DNA from: Symsagittifera roscoffensis
Taxonomy: Eukaryota; Xenacoelomorpha; Acoela; Convolutidae
NCBI RefSeq assembly: GCF_963678635.1
Contig: NW_026971682.1
Location: 1 to 24,555 of the forward strand
Direction of reading: 5' to 3'
Length of the DNA stretch: 24,555 bases
Shown in pieces: positions 1-9,279 of the stretch. Positions within the stretch are counted from its first letter, which is position 1; every line of letters begins with the position of its first letter. Both the position numbers and the translations under genes were made by a program. The notes beneath the pieces are model-generated. The model searched no databases and was not told the DNA's origin. It saw only the letters and a program-made list of their open reading frames with translations.

Positions 1-235
1 CTTGCAAATGTGGATCTTTTAGCTTGACCAGAGACTAATATTTCCAAATGCTGATGGTACGATTTAATTAGATGGCACTCTTGAATTGCGCAAACTATAC
101 TCATGTGAATTTGTATTCGGGTATTGGATTTCGACGACCGAGAGTTAGTGCTTCGGCTAAGTCTGGCACGGTAATGTGCTGTGATTGAGTACCCGATGGA
201 TGTGAACAGGTATGGATTGCTGTGGTGCGGAGACT
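1..235 (+). repeat. Left arm of a ~235-bp inverted repeat
   Basis: The first ~235 bases reappear in inverted orientation at 3655-3889 with only a few differences, so the two arms enclose 1-3889. The window starts at the edge of the match, so it is unknown whether the repeat continues outward. The arrangement could be the long terminal inverted repeats of a DNA transposon or a rearranged fragment. No target duplication can be tested on the left side. Confidence 0.75.
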
Positions 236-1124
236 GAGTAGGGGGTGTACGGAAACGGAGTGGACATTACGAGGGCGTAATAAGTCGGCGTATTAACACG
301 AGGTACTGGATGAGAAGTAAACAAAGATAGTGTAGAATATACAGTGGCTATCTGGTCGAGTAAAAATATTGGAAAAGTGCAAAAAAGTGCAAAACAGTGC
401 AAAAAATGCGGAGCGACTGCTGGTGTAGCAGGCAGGACATTATGTGCCTTCGTGGAAATGTAACAGTATCGGAATATAAGACTGTGTTTTGGGAGCATGT
501 GTCCAAAAGACAATTCGGGTCTAGAGCAGTCATATTGACAAATTCCATGTGGTGTTGATGGCGTTGCAAGAGAGTTCAAGAAACTAGCATTATTATTAAT
601 TGGGTGTGTATTACACACGCGTTGCGATATCGAGCCACCGGGGCAGCAAAATCAACGTTGCATACTGATTTAATATCATGTTTAGGGGCTTATACTATGA
701 TTTGATACAAAGGTCTGGTGAATACGGAACACCGGATGTGTAAATGCCATTGAACAACATGTATTAGCTGCAAAGATACTCAAAGTATAGAGCTGTTGCT
801 GCAATTACTCATTTAGATCAAAGGACCGAGAGTAGGTGAATCAAACAGTCTAGTTAAAAGATAATTTTTATCAATGGATTTAGTTGATGAATGAGAATTA
901 TCGTTTTCACTCGAAGGATTTTCAACATTGCTTTTTGGGCACGCTCAAAGGTGTATTCTTATTATTTGTTGAAGTGACGTTTGCATCTAACCCTAATTCT
1001 CTAACCCAAGACCTCGTTTGTTGAACAACCGCAGAGGCGGATTGAGCCAATCTGAATCCATATCTAAAAAGTCCTCCCGAAGCTCAACTTCAGTGATCTT
1101 GGGGTTGATTAACTTCGTAGTTGG

Positions 1125-1285
1125 ACCAAGTTAACATCCTCCCCCCCTAAACACGTTTAGAGGGGAGGATGTTAACTTGGTTCTAAGTTGGGAACTTTCA
1201 GCCAATCAGAATCGAGCCTTTTATATGCAGCGCTTAGCAAATTTAATTTAATTTAAGCGCTGGGGCGGAGGATCTTAACTTGGTC
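1125..1285. repeat. Hairpin / MITE-like inverted repeat in copy A
   Basis: ACCAAGTTAACATCCTCCCC at 1125-1144 is the exact reverse complement of 1162-1181, and CTAAA/TTTAG extends the pairing toward the loop. A third related end, GGAGGATCTTAACTTGGTC, lies at 1267-1285, so the outer pair 1125/1285 could be the terminal repeats of a ~160-bp element. The interior also holds AGCGCTTA (1229-1236) paired with TAAGCGCT (1254-1261). The equivalent in copy B is 5211-5375, where the left arm has been degraded into a run of 14 Cs. Confidence 0.6.
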
Positions 1286-1291
1286 TATTAA

Positions 1292-1319
1292 GGGGATGGG
1301 GGTGGGGGGGGGGGAAGGG
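1292..1319 (+). other. G-quadruplex-type G-tracts in copy A
   Basis: Four G-tracts separated by 1-2 bases (GGGG-AT-GGGGG-T-an 11-G run-AA-GGG) fit the usual intramolecular G-quadruplex pattern on the plus strand. The copy B equivalent (5382-5405) keeps four tracts, but the long run is only 7 Gs. Confidence 0.6.
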
Positions 1320-2007
1320 TGTTAACTTTATCAGCGTAGTTTTCTCTTTTAAATTTTTTCAGCTCCAGTTTCAGTTTAATTTCTGGCAAAGTGAGGTCTC
1401 AATTTGCCTCTGGACTTCCTTCATTTTGCGGAGAAGGGCCAATGCATCATCACGGCGGCGTTGGCCAGAAAACTCGAAGCTGACTTAGACTTCATTGGTC
1501 TAAATTTACTCCAATGTGAGACCGATGACTAATGCTATAATGCTGAAGCCTGACAGCTATTTCAGATCAGCACTATCTTAGATCAAATAACTTTGTAAAT
1601 TACTTGGTGATTTTTTTATGTAGTAAGATGTTACCATTGTTCAAGCTCTGATTTTGATTACTGCGTGAGTTTGGTTGTTCTTGCTAAAGTGAGCAGCTCC
1701 TCGTTACGATTTGATGCTTGAGTAGAAAAAATGCTTTAAATTTTAGATTAGACTTTTGACTTGGTTTCATAGGGCGTGACACCTTTATCAATCACTTCCT
1801 GATCTCCCTTTGTAGTCCTTAGAGCTTGTCTTTTGCCTATTTTTCTCGTTAAGCAATTTTGTAACTATTGTTTGACATGTGCCAGTCATACTAAGGATGG
1901 TCACTGGATAAAGAGTCTGTGTGGGACAAGTGGGAGAGCTAATAATGGAGAATGAAATCATGTGGATTTGAGATGAGCCATTCACGCCATTAGGATTAAG
2001 CCTGAGG

Positions 2008-2340
2008 ATGAAAAACCATCAACACAACCCACATGTTGAACACTATTTGATTAAAGAACAGACGAAAAGGAAAAAAGCTCAACTAGTGAGCCGCCAAAGA
2101 GAAAAAACAGGCATCTCAATTGACAACAAACGAAAATTTGGGACCGAACCTTGACAACACTTGTCTCAGAAAACGAGCTGTCAGATCACAAAAATGAACC
2201 AACATCGAGATAAAGTGATACGATCCAAACAAAATTGAGTTTGATGAGACAAATGCTCAGTATGATGCGCAACAAATTGATGAGGATTTTTAACTAAACT
2301 GTGCGAAAGAAACTATATTAATTGACGCGCCTTTCAGTTG
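2008..2340 (+). pseudogene. Decayed reading frame inside copy A
   Basis: An ATG at 2008 opens 48 codons of charged, protein-like sequence ending at a TGA (2152-2154). Further protein-like stretches follow in shifted frames, for example DPNKIEFDETNAQYDAQQ encoded from about 2222. In copy B the same frame (ATG at 6094) acquires a TAA where A has CAA. This suggests an exon or transposon gene broken by stops and frameshifts. I do not recognise the family, and chance protein-like composition cannot be excluded. Confidence 0.22.
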
Positions 2341-2994
2341 AGCTGCAACAGCACAAAAAAAGTCTGCTTAGACTTTGCAAGGTCTGATACAGTCCGAGAA
2401 ATGGTCTCAAAAGATTTTTTCAATCAGTTAATCCTCACTCGAAAGAAAGGCGAAAATCACACATAAATGATGACATAGTTTGGCTACTAAAATCTGGCTG
2501 CAGTTAGCCGAGGAGGGTAACGGATGCATATATTTTCAAAGAAGGCTCAACAAGACAAAAAAAACACGACATAAAGCCGCCTAACGCCGGGTTATTTATT
2601 TATATCATCTAAGAAAGAATATTTAACTAACGATATTACTTCTTAACAATGTTTTCAGAACAAAATAACAATTTACAAAACACAAAGATTTACGACTCGT
2701 AATTGACAGTAAAACCCAGATGAAATATAATTTGAGTAAGCAAGAGGGAGCTATTAGGACATGTTATACTGCAGGGCATTCAAAGCATGATGCCTTTTGT
2801 ACCGATCTCTAACTTCTTAGAGGGCTTGAAATTTTTAAATTTACGAGTGCCTTGAAGTACTATTGCCTCGTAAGTGTTTTAATTTCCATCTTGACAGGCT
2901 GGTGGATCAACCTACAATGTATGATCTTTTGATTTACGCTAAGATTTTAACTGCTTGATGATGCTAAGGTCAAAACGTCCGGCTTATTAATGTT

Positions 2995-3243
2995 GGGTCT
3001 TATGCGTTAAACGGCCCAAAATTAGGAAAATAGTCAGAAATTTTATTTCAAATTGAAAACACGTAATCAACATACAATTACTTCAGTTATTACATATTAT
3101 ACGAGCCAATCAGGATTAATCTCAGTATCAATCGAAATGGCTGACGTAGTTGCTCGAATTTGATTGGCTAATATTAGCCAATCAGAATCAGTTTCAGTTT
3201 TAGTTTTCATTTTGCTTCAATTTTGATTATTGGGCCGTTTAAC
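2995..3243. mobile_element. Small TIR element with lost right end, copy A
   Basis: The left end GGGTCTTATGCGTTAAACGG is preceded by TTAATGTT (2987-2994), as in the complete relative at 7067-7205. An inverted CCGTTTAACG lies at 3234-3243. The outer part of the right terminus and the second TTAATGTT are missing: the sequence runs directly into unrelated DNA from 3244. The interior is longer than in copy B, so B is an internal deletion of this form. Confidence 0.5.
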
Positions 3244-3257
3244 GGTGCGTGCCCACG

Positions 3258-3286
3258 GAGCCGCATTCCCGGATAGCCGAAAAAAC
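3258..3286 (+). repeat. Dispersed 29-bp motif, first copy
   Basis: GAGCCGCATTCCCGGATAGC followed by CGAAAAAAC matches, in inverted orientation and with about one mismatch, 8679-8708 about 5.4 kb away. It adjoins the point where copy A loses its similarity to copy B. It may be the terminus of a dispersed element, but no target duplication was found. Confidence 0.4.
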
Positions 3287-3369
3287 TAAATACCTCCCAT
3301 TTTAATTTAATTAAATCAGTAAACTCTTCAATAAATTGAGACAAATTGTGATTGGACAAAAAATGCCTC

Positions 3370-3654
3370 AAGGATGGTCACTGGATGCTTCGACGACCGA
3401 GAGTTAGTGCTTCGGTTAAGTCTGGCACGGTAATGTGCTGTGATTCAGTACCCGATGGATGTGAACAGGTATGGATCGCTGTGGTGCGGAGACTGAGTAG
3501 GGGTGTACGGAAACGGAGTGGACATTACGAGGGCGTAATAAGTCGGCGTATTAACACGAGGTACTGGATGAGAAGTAAACAAAGATAGTGTAGAATATAC
3601 AGTGGCTATCTGGTCGAGTAAAAATATTGGAAAAGTGTGCAAAAAAGTGCAAAA
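3370..3654 (+). repeat. Partial direct copy C of the repeat unit with a joined fragment
   Basis: Positions 3387-3654 repeat about 127-398 of copy A in the same orientation, sharing with copy B the 4-G run and the C variant that differ from A. Immediately before it, AAGGATGGTCACTGGAT (3370-3386) equals 1893-1909, from the middle of the unit. Two non-adjacent parts of the unit are therefore joined here. The downstream edge shares CAGT with the inverted segment that follows, which looks like microhomology at a junction. Confidence 0.7.
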
Positions 3655-3889
3655 CAGTCTCCGCACCACAGCGATCCATACCTGTTCACATCCATCGGGA
3701 ACTGAATCACAGCACATCACCGTGCCAGACTTAGCCGAAGCACTAACTCTCGGTCGTCGAAATCCAATGCCCGAATACAAATTCACATGAGTATAGTTTG
3801 CGCAATTCAAGAGTGCCATCTAATTAAATCGTACCATCAGCATTTGGAAATATTAGTCTCTGGTCAAGCTAAAAGATCCACATTTGCAA
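3655..3889 (-). repeat. Right arm of the ~235-bp inverted repeat
   Basis: This is the reverse complement of 1-235. It also pairs with the adjacent partial copy C: 3655-3761 is nearly the exact reverse complement of 3389-3495, giving a potential ~107-bp stem with a ~159-base loop. Long minus- and plus-strand reading frames across this palindrome (around 3445-3819) are by-products of the repeat. Confidence 0.8.
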
Positions 3890-4268
3890 AAAAGCGGAAT
3901 CATGTATATAGATTCAAGAAATAATGGTCAACCTCACTCCATATTATGCTTCCATTTAGATAAAATGTCCAATCTAGCTCCTGTAGGATGGCATTACTAT
4001 GATAGCATAATAGGGTTTGCTTCATTTAAGTGTTTAAATCCTTTAATTACGATTCAGTAGGATAATCACAAGTTCTATAGTTTTCCCATGGTAAAAGTTA
4101 TCATAAAGGTGAATGTGAAACCGCCTACTAATCTTTAGTGCATGGAACAGATCCAACTTGTTTCTCAAAGTTGTCTAACGGGTCGCCCTCTCAGAATAAC
4201 TTCTTCAAGAAAACAACTCTCAGAATAACTTCTTCGAGAAAACACCTCACAAAACATCTAAGGATTAG
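3890..4268. other. Unique spacer between repeat copies
   Basis: About 380 bases not repeated elsewhere in the window, separating the inverted arm from copy B. I see no gene. It contains a perfectly spaced short tandem duplication at 4188-4245. Confidence 0.6.
4188..4245 (+). repeat. 29-bp tandem duplication
   Basis: Two head-to-tail copies of a 29-base unit beginning CTCTCAGAATAACTTCTTC differ at two positions (CAAG versus CGAG in the middle and the final base). This is typical of replication slippage, just upstream of the start of copy B. Confidence 0.8.
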
Positions 4269-4902
4269 TGTGCTGTGATTCAGTACCCGATGGAGGTGAA
4301 CAGGTATGGATTGCTGTGGTGCGGAGACTGAGTAGGGGTGTACGGAAACGGAGTGGACATTACGAGGGCGTAATAAGTCGGCGTATTAACACGAGGTACT
4401 GGATGAGAAGTAAACAAAGATAGTGTAGAATATACAGTGGCTATCTGGTCGAGTAAAAATATTGGAAAAGTGCAAAAAAGTGCAAAACAGTGCAAAAAAT
4501 GCGGAGCGACTGCTGGTGTAGCAGGCAGGACATTATGTGCCTTCGTGGAAATGTAACAGTATCGGGAATATAAGACTGTGTTTTGGGAGCATGTGTCCAA
4601 AAGACAATTCGGGTCTAGAGCAGTCATATTGACAAATTCCATGTGGTGTTGATGGCGTTGCAAGAGAGTTCAAGAAACTAGCATTAGTATTAATTGGGTG
4701 TGTATTACACACGCGTTGCGATATCGAGCCACCGGGGCAGCAAAATCAACGTTGCATACTGATTTAATATCATGTTTAGGGGCTTATACTATGATTTGAT
4801 ACAAAGGTCTGGTGAATACGGAACACCGGATGTGTAAATGCCATTGAACAACATGTATTAGCTGCAAAGATACTCAAATGAGCTGTTGCTGCAATTACTC
4901 AT

Positions 4903-5136
4903 TTAGATCAAAGGACCGAGAGTAGGTGAATCAAACAGTCTAGTTAAAAGATAATTTTTATCAATGGATTTAGTTGATGAATGAGAATTATCGTTTTCAC
5001 TCGAAGGATTTTCAACATTGCTTTTGGGCACGCTCAAAGGTGTATTCTTATTTGTTGAAGTGACGTTTGCATCTAACCCTAATTCTCTAACCCAAGACCT
5101 CGTTTGTTGAACAACCGCAGAGGCGGATTGAGCCAA
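4903..5136 (-). pseudogene. Possible minus-strand exon remnant in copy B
   Basis: This strand is open for about 77 codons with varied, protein-like composition (LAQSASAVVQQTRSWVRELG near its start). There is no ATG at the proposed start (TTG only), and the frame continues open a little further upstream, so it would have to be an internal exon or a fragment. In copy A the same stretch carries one extra T near 935 and a 3-base insertion near 961, which break the frame. No family recognised; chance is quite possible. Confidence 0.2.
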
Positions 5137-5210
5137 TCTGAATCCATATCTAAAAAGTCCTTCCGAAGCTCAACTTCAGTGATCTTGGGGTTGACTAACT
5201 TCGTAGTTGG

Positions 5211-5375
5211 ACCAAGTTAAAATCCCCCCCCCCCCCCTAAACACGTTTAGAGGGGAGGATGTTAACTTGGTTCTAAGTTGGGAACTTTCAGCCAATCAGA
5301 ATCGAGCCTTTTATATGCAGCGCTTAGCAAATTTAATTTAATTTAAGCGCTGGGGCGGAGGATCTTAACTTGGTC
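5211..5375. repeat. Hairpin / MITE-like inverted repeat in copy B
   Basis: It corresponds to 1125-1285. The right arm (5252-5271) is intact, but the left arm is altered to ACCAAGTTAAAATC followed by 14 Cs, so the hairpin of copy A is weakened here. Confidence 0.5.
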
Positions 5376-7066
5376 TATTAAGGGGATGGGGGTGGGGGGG
5401 AAGGGTGTTAACTTTATCAGCGTAGTTTTCTCTTTTAAATTTTTTCAGCTCCAGTTTCAGTTTAATTTCTGGCAAAGTGAGGTCTCATTTTGCCTCTGGA
5501 CTTCCTTCATTTTGCGGAGAAGGGCCAATGCATCATCACGGCGGCGTTGGCCAGAAAACTCGAAGCTGACTTAGACTTCATTGGTCTAAATTTACTCCAA
5601 TGTGAGACCGATGACTAATGCTATAATGCTGAAGCCTGACAGCTATTTCAGATCAGCACTATCTTAGATCAAATAACTTTGTCAATTACTTGGTGATTTT
5701 TTTATGTAGTAAGATGTTACCATTGTTCAAGCTCTGATTTTGATTACTGCGTGAGTTTGGTTGTTCTTGCTAAAGTGAACAGCTCCTCGTTACGATTTGA
5801 TGCTTGAGTAGAAAAAATGCTTTAAATTTTAGATTAGACTTTTGACTTGGTTTCATAGGGCGTGACACCTTTATCAATCACTTCCTGATCTCCCTTTGTA
5901 GTCCTTAGAACTTGTCTTTTGCCTATTTTTCTCGTTAAGCAATTTTGTAACTATTGTTTGACATGTGCCAGTCATACTAAGGATGGTCACTGGATAAAGA
6001 GTATTTGTGGGACAAGTGGGAGAGCTAATAATGGAGAATGAAATCATGTGGATTTGAGATGAGCCATTCACGCCATTAGGATTAAGCCTGAGGATGAAAA
6101 ACCATCAACACAACCCACATGTTGAACACTATTTGATTAAAGAACAGACGAAAAGGAAAAAAGCTTAACTAGTGAGCCGCCAAAGAGAAAAAACAGGCAT
6201 CTCAATTGACAACAAACGAAAATTTGGGACCGAACCTTGACAACACTTGTCTCAGAAAACGAGCTGTCAGATCACAAAAATGAACCAACATCGAGATAAA
6301 GTGATACGATCCCAACAAACTTGAGTTTGATGAGACAAATGCTCAGTATGATGCGCAACAAATTGATGAGGATTTTTAACTAAACTGTGCGAAAGAAACT
6401 ATATTAATTGACGCGCCTTTCAATTGAGCTGCAACAGCACAAAAAAAGTCTGCTTAGACTTTGCAAGGCCTGATACGGTCCAAGAAATGGTCTCAAAAGA
6501 ATTGTTTAATCAATTAATCCTCACTCGAAAGAAAAGCGAAAAACACACATAAAGGATGACATAGTTTGGCCAGTGAAATCTGGCTGCAATTAGCCGAGGA
6601 GGGTAACGGATGCATATATTTTCAAAGAAGGCTCAACAAGACAAAAAAAACGCCGGGTTATTTATTTATATCATCTAAGAAAGAATATTTAACTAACGAT
6701 ATTACTTCTTAACAATGTTTTCAGAACAAAATAACAACTTACAAAACACAAAGATTTACGACTCGTAATTGACAGTAAAACCCAGATGAAATATAATTTG
6801 AGTAAGCAAGACGGAGCTATTAGGACATGTTATACTGCAGGGCATTCAAAGCTTGATGCCTTTTGTACCGATCTCTAACTTCTTAGAGGGTTTGAAATTT
6901 TTAAATTTACGAGTGCATTGAAGTTACTATTGTCTCGTAAAGGAGAGTGTTTTAATTTCCATCCTTCCAGTCTGGTGGATCAACCTACAGTTATGATCTT
7001 GTGATTTACGCTAAGAGTTTAACTGCTTGATGATGCTAAGGTCAAAACGTCCGGCTTATTAATGTT

Positions 7067-7205
7067 GGGTCTTATGCGTTAAACGGCCCAAAATTAGGAA
7101 AATAGCCAGAACTTTTATTTCAAATTGAAAACACGTAATCATAACATACAATTACTTCACTTATTACATATTATACGAGCCAATCCCGTTTAACGCATAA
7201 GACCC
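7067..7205. mobile_element. 139-bp MITE with 8-bp target duplication
   Basis: Terminal inverted repeats are perfect over 20 bases: GGGTCTTATGCGTTAAACGG at 7067-7086 against its reverse complement at 7186-7205. The element is flanked by identical 8-mers TTAATGTT at 7059-7066 and 7206-7213. Eight-base target duplications are characteristic of hAT transposases, among others, so a hAT-type non-autonomous element is the likeliest class. The interior has no coding capacity. Confidence 0.75.
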
Positions 7206-7213
7206 TTAATGTT

Positions 7214-7489
7214 TTCTGTTACAGAAGTTGTATTTTTGCACTGACAATAAATGATCTAGCTCATTTTATCACTGAAAACTTTAATAACATCATTAAATTC
7301 TGCTATTAACATCTTTTCCGATAGCGGTACGAAGTTATACGACATATATCTACTCATTGAGTTATTAATCATGTCGTGACAAACCTGTCAAAACACACCC
7401 AAGCAAATGTTGAAGTGTATTTCGGGAGTATAACAACCTTAAAATTAAAACTATGGCCGTATATCGCAAACCCTGCATGCACACACCGC
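7214..7489. other. Intergenic DNA, nothing recognised
   Basis: AT-rich sequence between the MITE flank and the satellite array. No gene, inverted ends or tandem structure seen. Confidence 0.5.
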
Positions 7490-8110
7490 CTGGTCACTCT
7501 GGAACGGCCTGGAGACACGTCTGACACTTTTGAGCAACCTGCACACACTGCGTGGACAAGACACTCTGAATGCTCAGTCTGCGCACCCCTCTGAGAAAAA
7601 GTCGCGGAGCCCTCGACATCTCTGACACAACTGCTCGGAGCTTTCGATCCTCTGACTTACTTCTAAGAGACATTTGACACGCGATGCTCTTATTATAATT
7701 GCTCGGAACTTCGGACGCCTCTGACACACTGCTGAGATATCTGTTTGGTATTTTCGAAGCTTCTGAGAAAACTGCTCTGGAAATGTGACGCCTTTGAGAC
7801 ATTTTACACCCATTTCTGACTGCTCGGAACGTTCGAAGCTAAATATGTCCGTAAAAAGATTGATAGGAACTTTCGACGCATTTCTCAGACAACTGCTTGT
7901 AAAAATATTGATCGGAACTTTCGATGCCTCCGGGACAGCTTGCACCCAACCTGACTGCTCCGTTCTACGCTGAATCTGTCCGTAAACAGATTGATCGGAG
8001 GTTTCTACGCACTTCCCAGACAACTGCTCGTAAAAGGAATGATCGGAACTTTCGACGACTCAGGGACAGCCTGCACCCAATTCTGTCTGCTCGTGAAAGA
8101 AATCAACGAT
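7490..8110. repeat. Degenerate ~131-bp satellite with two-part units
   Basis: The motif GGAACTTTCGACGC and variants recurs throughout (for example about 7636, 7703, 7823, 7864, 7913, 7995 and 8042), each followed by TCTCAGACAACTGCTCG-like or GGGACAGCCTGCACCC-like sequence. The clearest higher-order period is 131 bases (GTAAAAAGAT at 7851 and GTAAACAGAT at 7982), made of two unequal subunits. Divergence increases toward the left. The array is GC-richer than its surroundings. Open minus-strand frames of 102 and 149 codons across it show the same repeats as peptides and are judged non-coding. Confidence 0.7.
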
Positions 8111-8446
8111 CTCGAATTGGTATCTAATTTAAAATAAGAAAGAGCTGGACCAAAAAGTCTGACAAAATCTTGTCAAAATTGTAACACAATCAAACTTGAG
8201 AACTTTATTTGGCAGTAACGTTCGATGCACAAATTTTGATTGCTCATCTGACGGAAACAATTTAAATCAAACGACCTGGAAAGTGTCATGAAAATCTAAA
8301 AATGAAGGTTTTTTTTATGGCTAGTTAACTTAGTTATCAATTTTTGTCAAAGTTCGTGACTTTGAAGTTCAAAAAAAGACGAATTACTATCTGTATCTCT
8401 GGGATGTCTAATGTTTTGATATAACTAAACACTATATCAGTAAAGG

Positions 8447-8531
8447 GCTTGGCAGATTCGAACCCGCTCCGGATTGATCTATCTACCTATTCTTGGCGTT
8501 CCATTGACTTAGATCGCTCGGCCATTAGTTT
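8447..8531 (-). ncRNA. tRNA-like sequence, probable SINE head or tRNA pseudogene
   Basis: On the minus strand, TGGCCGAGCGATCTAAG (8508-8524) resembles a class-II tRNA box A, and GGGTTCGAATCT (8454-8465) is a good box B. They are spaced to give an ~85-nt Leu/Ser-like length. The acceptor, T-arm and anticodon stems do not pair, so this is not a working tRNA. An A-rich tract on the same strand near 8309-8316 would give a ~220-bp SINE-sized unit, but no flanking duplication was found. Confidence 0.4.
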
Positions 8532-8539
8532 GTTTTGAG

Positions 8540-9279
8540 AATATTTCGACATTATTCAAATCAATGAACATTTGCTTTTCCACCTTATCAGCTATTACCC
8601 AAAAAACGGTTTCAGCCTATTGTTTTTTTATTGCCTGAGTTCTTTAAGCAAATAAAATAGTTCATCAAGAAGTTTTAAGTTTTTTTTCGGCTATCCGGGA
8701 ACGCGGCTTTCTGAGTTTTCACCATGCGTGAAATTATGTAACCAATCAATGCTCTTTAAGGTTTTGGTCCAAAACTGACTGATCTCTTCAAAACTTTTGT
8801 TTCGATGTTATTATTAAAGAATTTTGATTAAATCGCTGAATGTTATGACACCGCAAATATATTGTTAAAGTAAACACAGTTGCTGAAAAAACGCAATCTT
8901 CTGGCTCAACTGGAAGCAAATTTTTACCCAAACTTATCATCAATCTAAAGCACTTATTTCATTTTCGGTAGTGGAAAAAACTGGGGATCATGATTAGAAA
9001 CCAAAGAGCAAAAACTTTATGTATTTATATTGATTCGAAAACTGCTAAAACAATGCTCAATTGCTTACATTGGTCATCATCTATGTAAGCATTAAATATA
9101 AGCAAATCAGAGGCAAGTTTGAAAACAAAACTTGCAGATAAAAATGATTAAATTCAACAAAAAAGAAGAAAATCCATTGAAGTGGATTATATTTCAGAAC
9201 AAGGGATAAAAAACCTCAATTATAATTGATTAAAACTGTATCGAAAAATAATTACGATGTCAAACTGTGCTTTTTGTGC
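8540..9279. other. Intergenic DNA, little recognised
   Basis: AT-rich sequence with no gene-like frame. It contains only the inverted partner (8679-8708) of the motif at 3258-3286. Confidence 0.5.
8679..8708 (-). repeat. Dispersed 29-bp motif, second copy (inverted)
   Basis: GTTTTTTTTCGGCTATCCGG followed by GAACGCGGCT is the reverse complement of 3258-3286 apart from a mismatch and T-run length. Paired inward-facing copies could be element termini, but the 5.4 kb between them contains unrelated repeats, so independent insertions are likelier. Confidence 0.4.

Larger units (their letters stand above)
175..3111 (+). repeat. Long repeat unit, copy A (~2.9 kb)
   Basis: This segment aligns almost base for base with 4269-7185. 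Differences are scattered substitutions, small indels and homopolymer length changes, so the two copies are recent relatives. Reading frames inside are short and broken on both strands, and none matches a protein family I recognise. Copy A continues to about 3243 with sequence absent from B, then loses the flank that B keeps. Compared with B and the partial copy at 3387-3654, A has one extra G near 240 and a G instead of C near 187. It is best read as a decayed, non-autonomous transposable unit or a segmental duplication. Confidence 0.8.
4269..7185 (+). repeat. Long repeat unit, copy B (~2.9 kb)
   Basis: It is a direct repeat of copy A at 175-3111. It starts abruptly at TGTGCTGTGATT, lacking the first ~174 bases of A. 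At its right side it keeps the complete small inverted-repeat element and its target duplication (7059-7213), so B appears to preserve the older right boundary. Relative to A it has a 14-C run near 5224, a shorter G run near 5394 and several small deletions, including one near 6650. Confidence 0.8.

Noticed and set aside
3445-3819. Long minus-strand frame across the inverted repeat
   Set aside because: It merely reads through the palindrome of two copies of the same sequence; the same peptide fragments appear from both directions and no domain is recognisable.
7574-8023. Minus-strand 149-codon frame with repeated SKVPIN-like peptide
   Set aside because: The peptide repeats mirror the DNA satellite period and the frame is interrupted in neighbouring units, so it is best explained as non-coding tandem DNA.
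8447-8531. Functional tRNA gene
   Set aside because: Acceptor, anticodon and T stems do not pair; only the internal promoter boxes survive.
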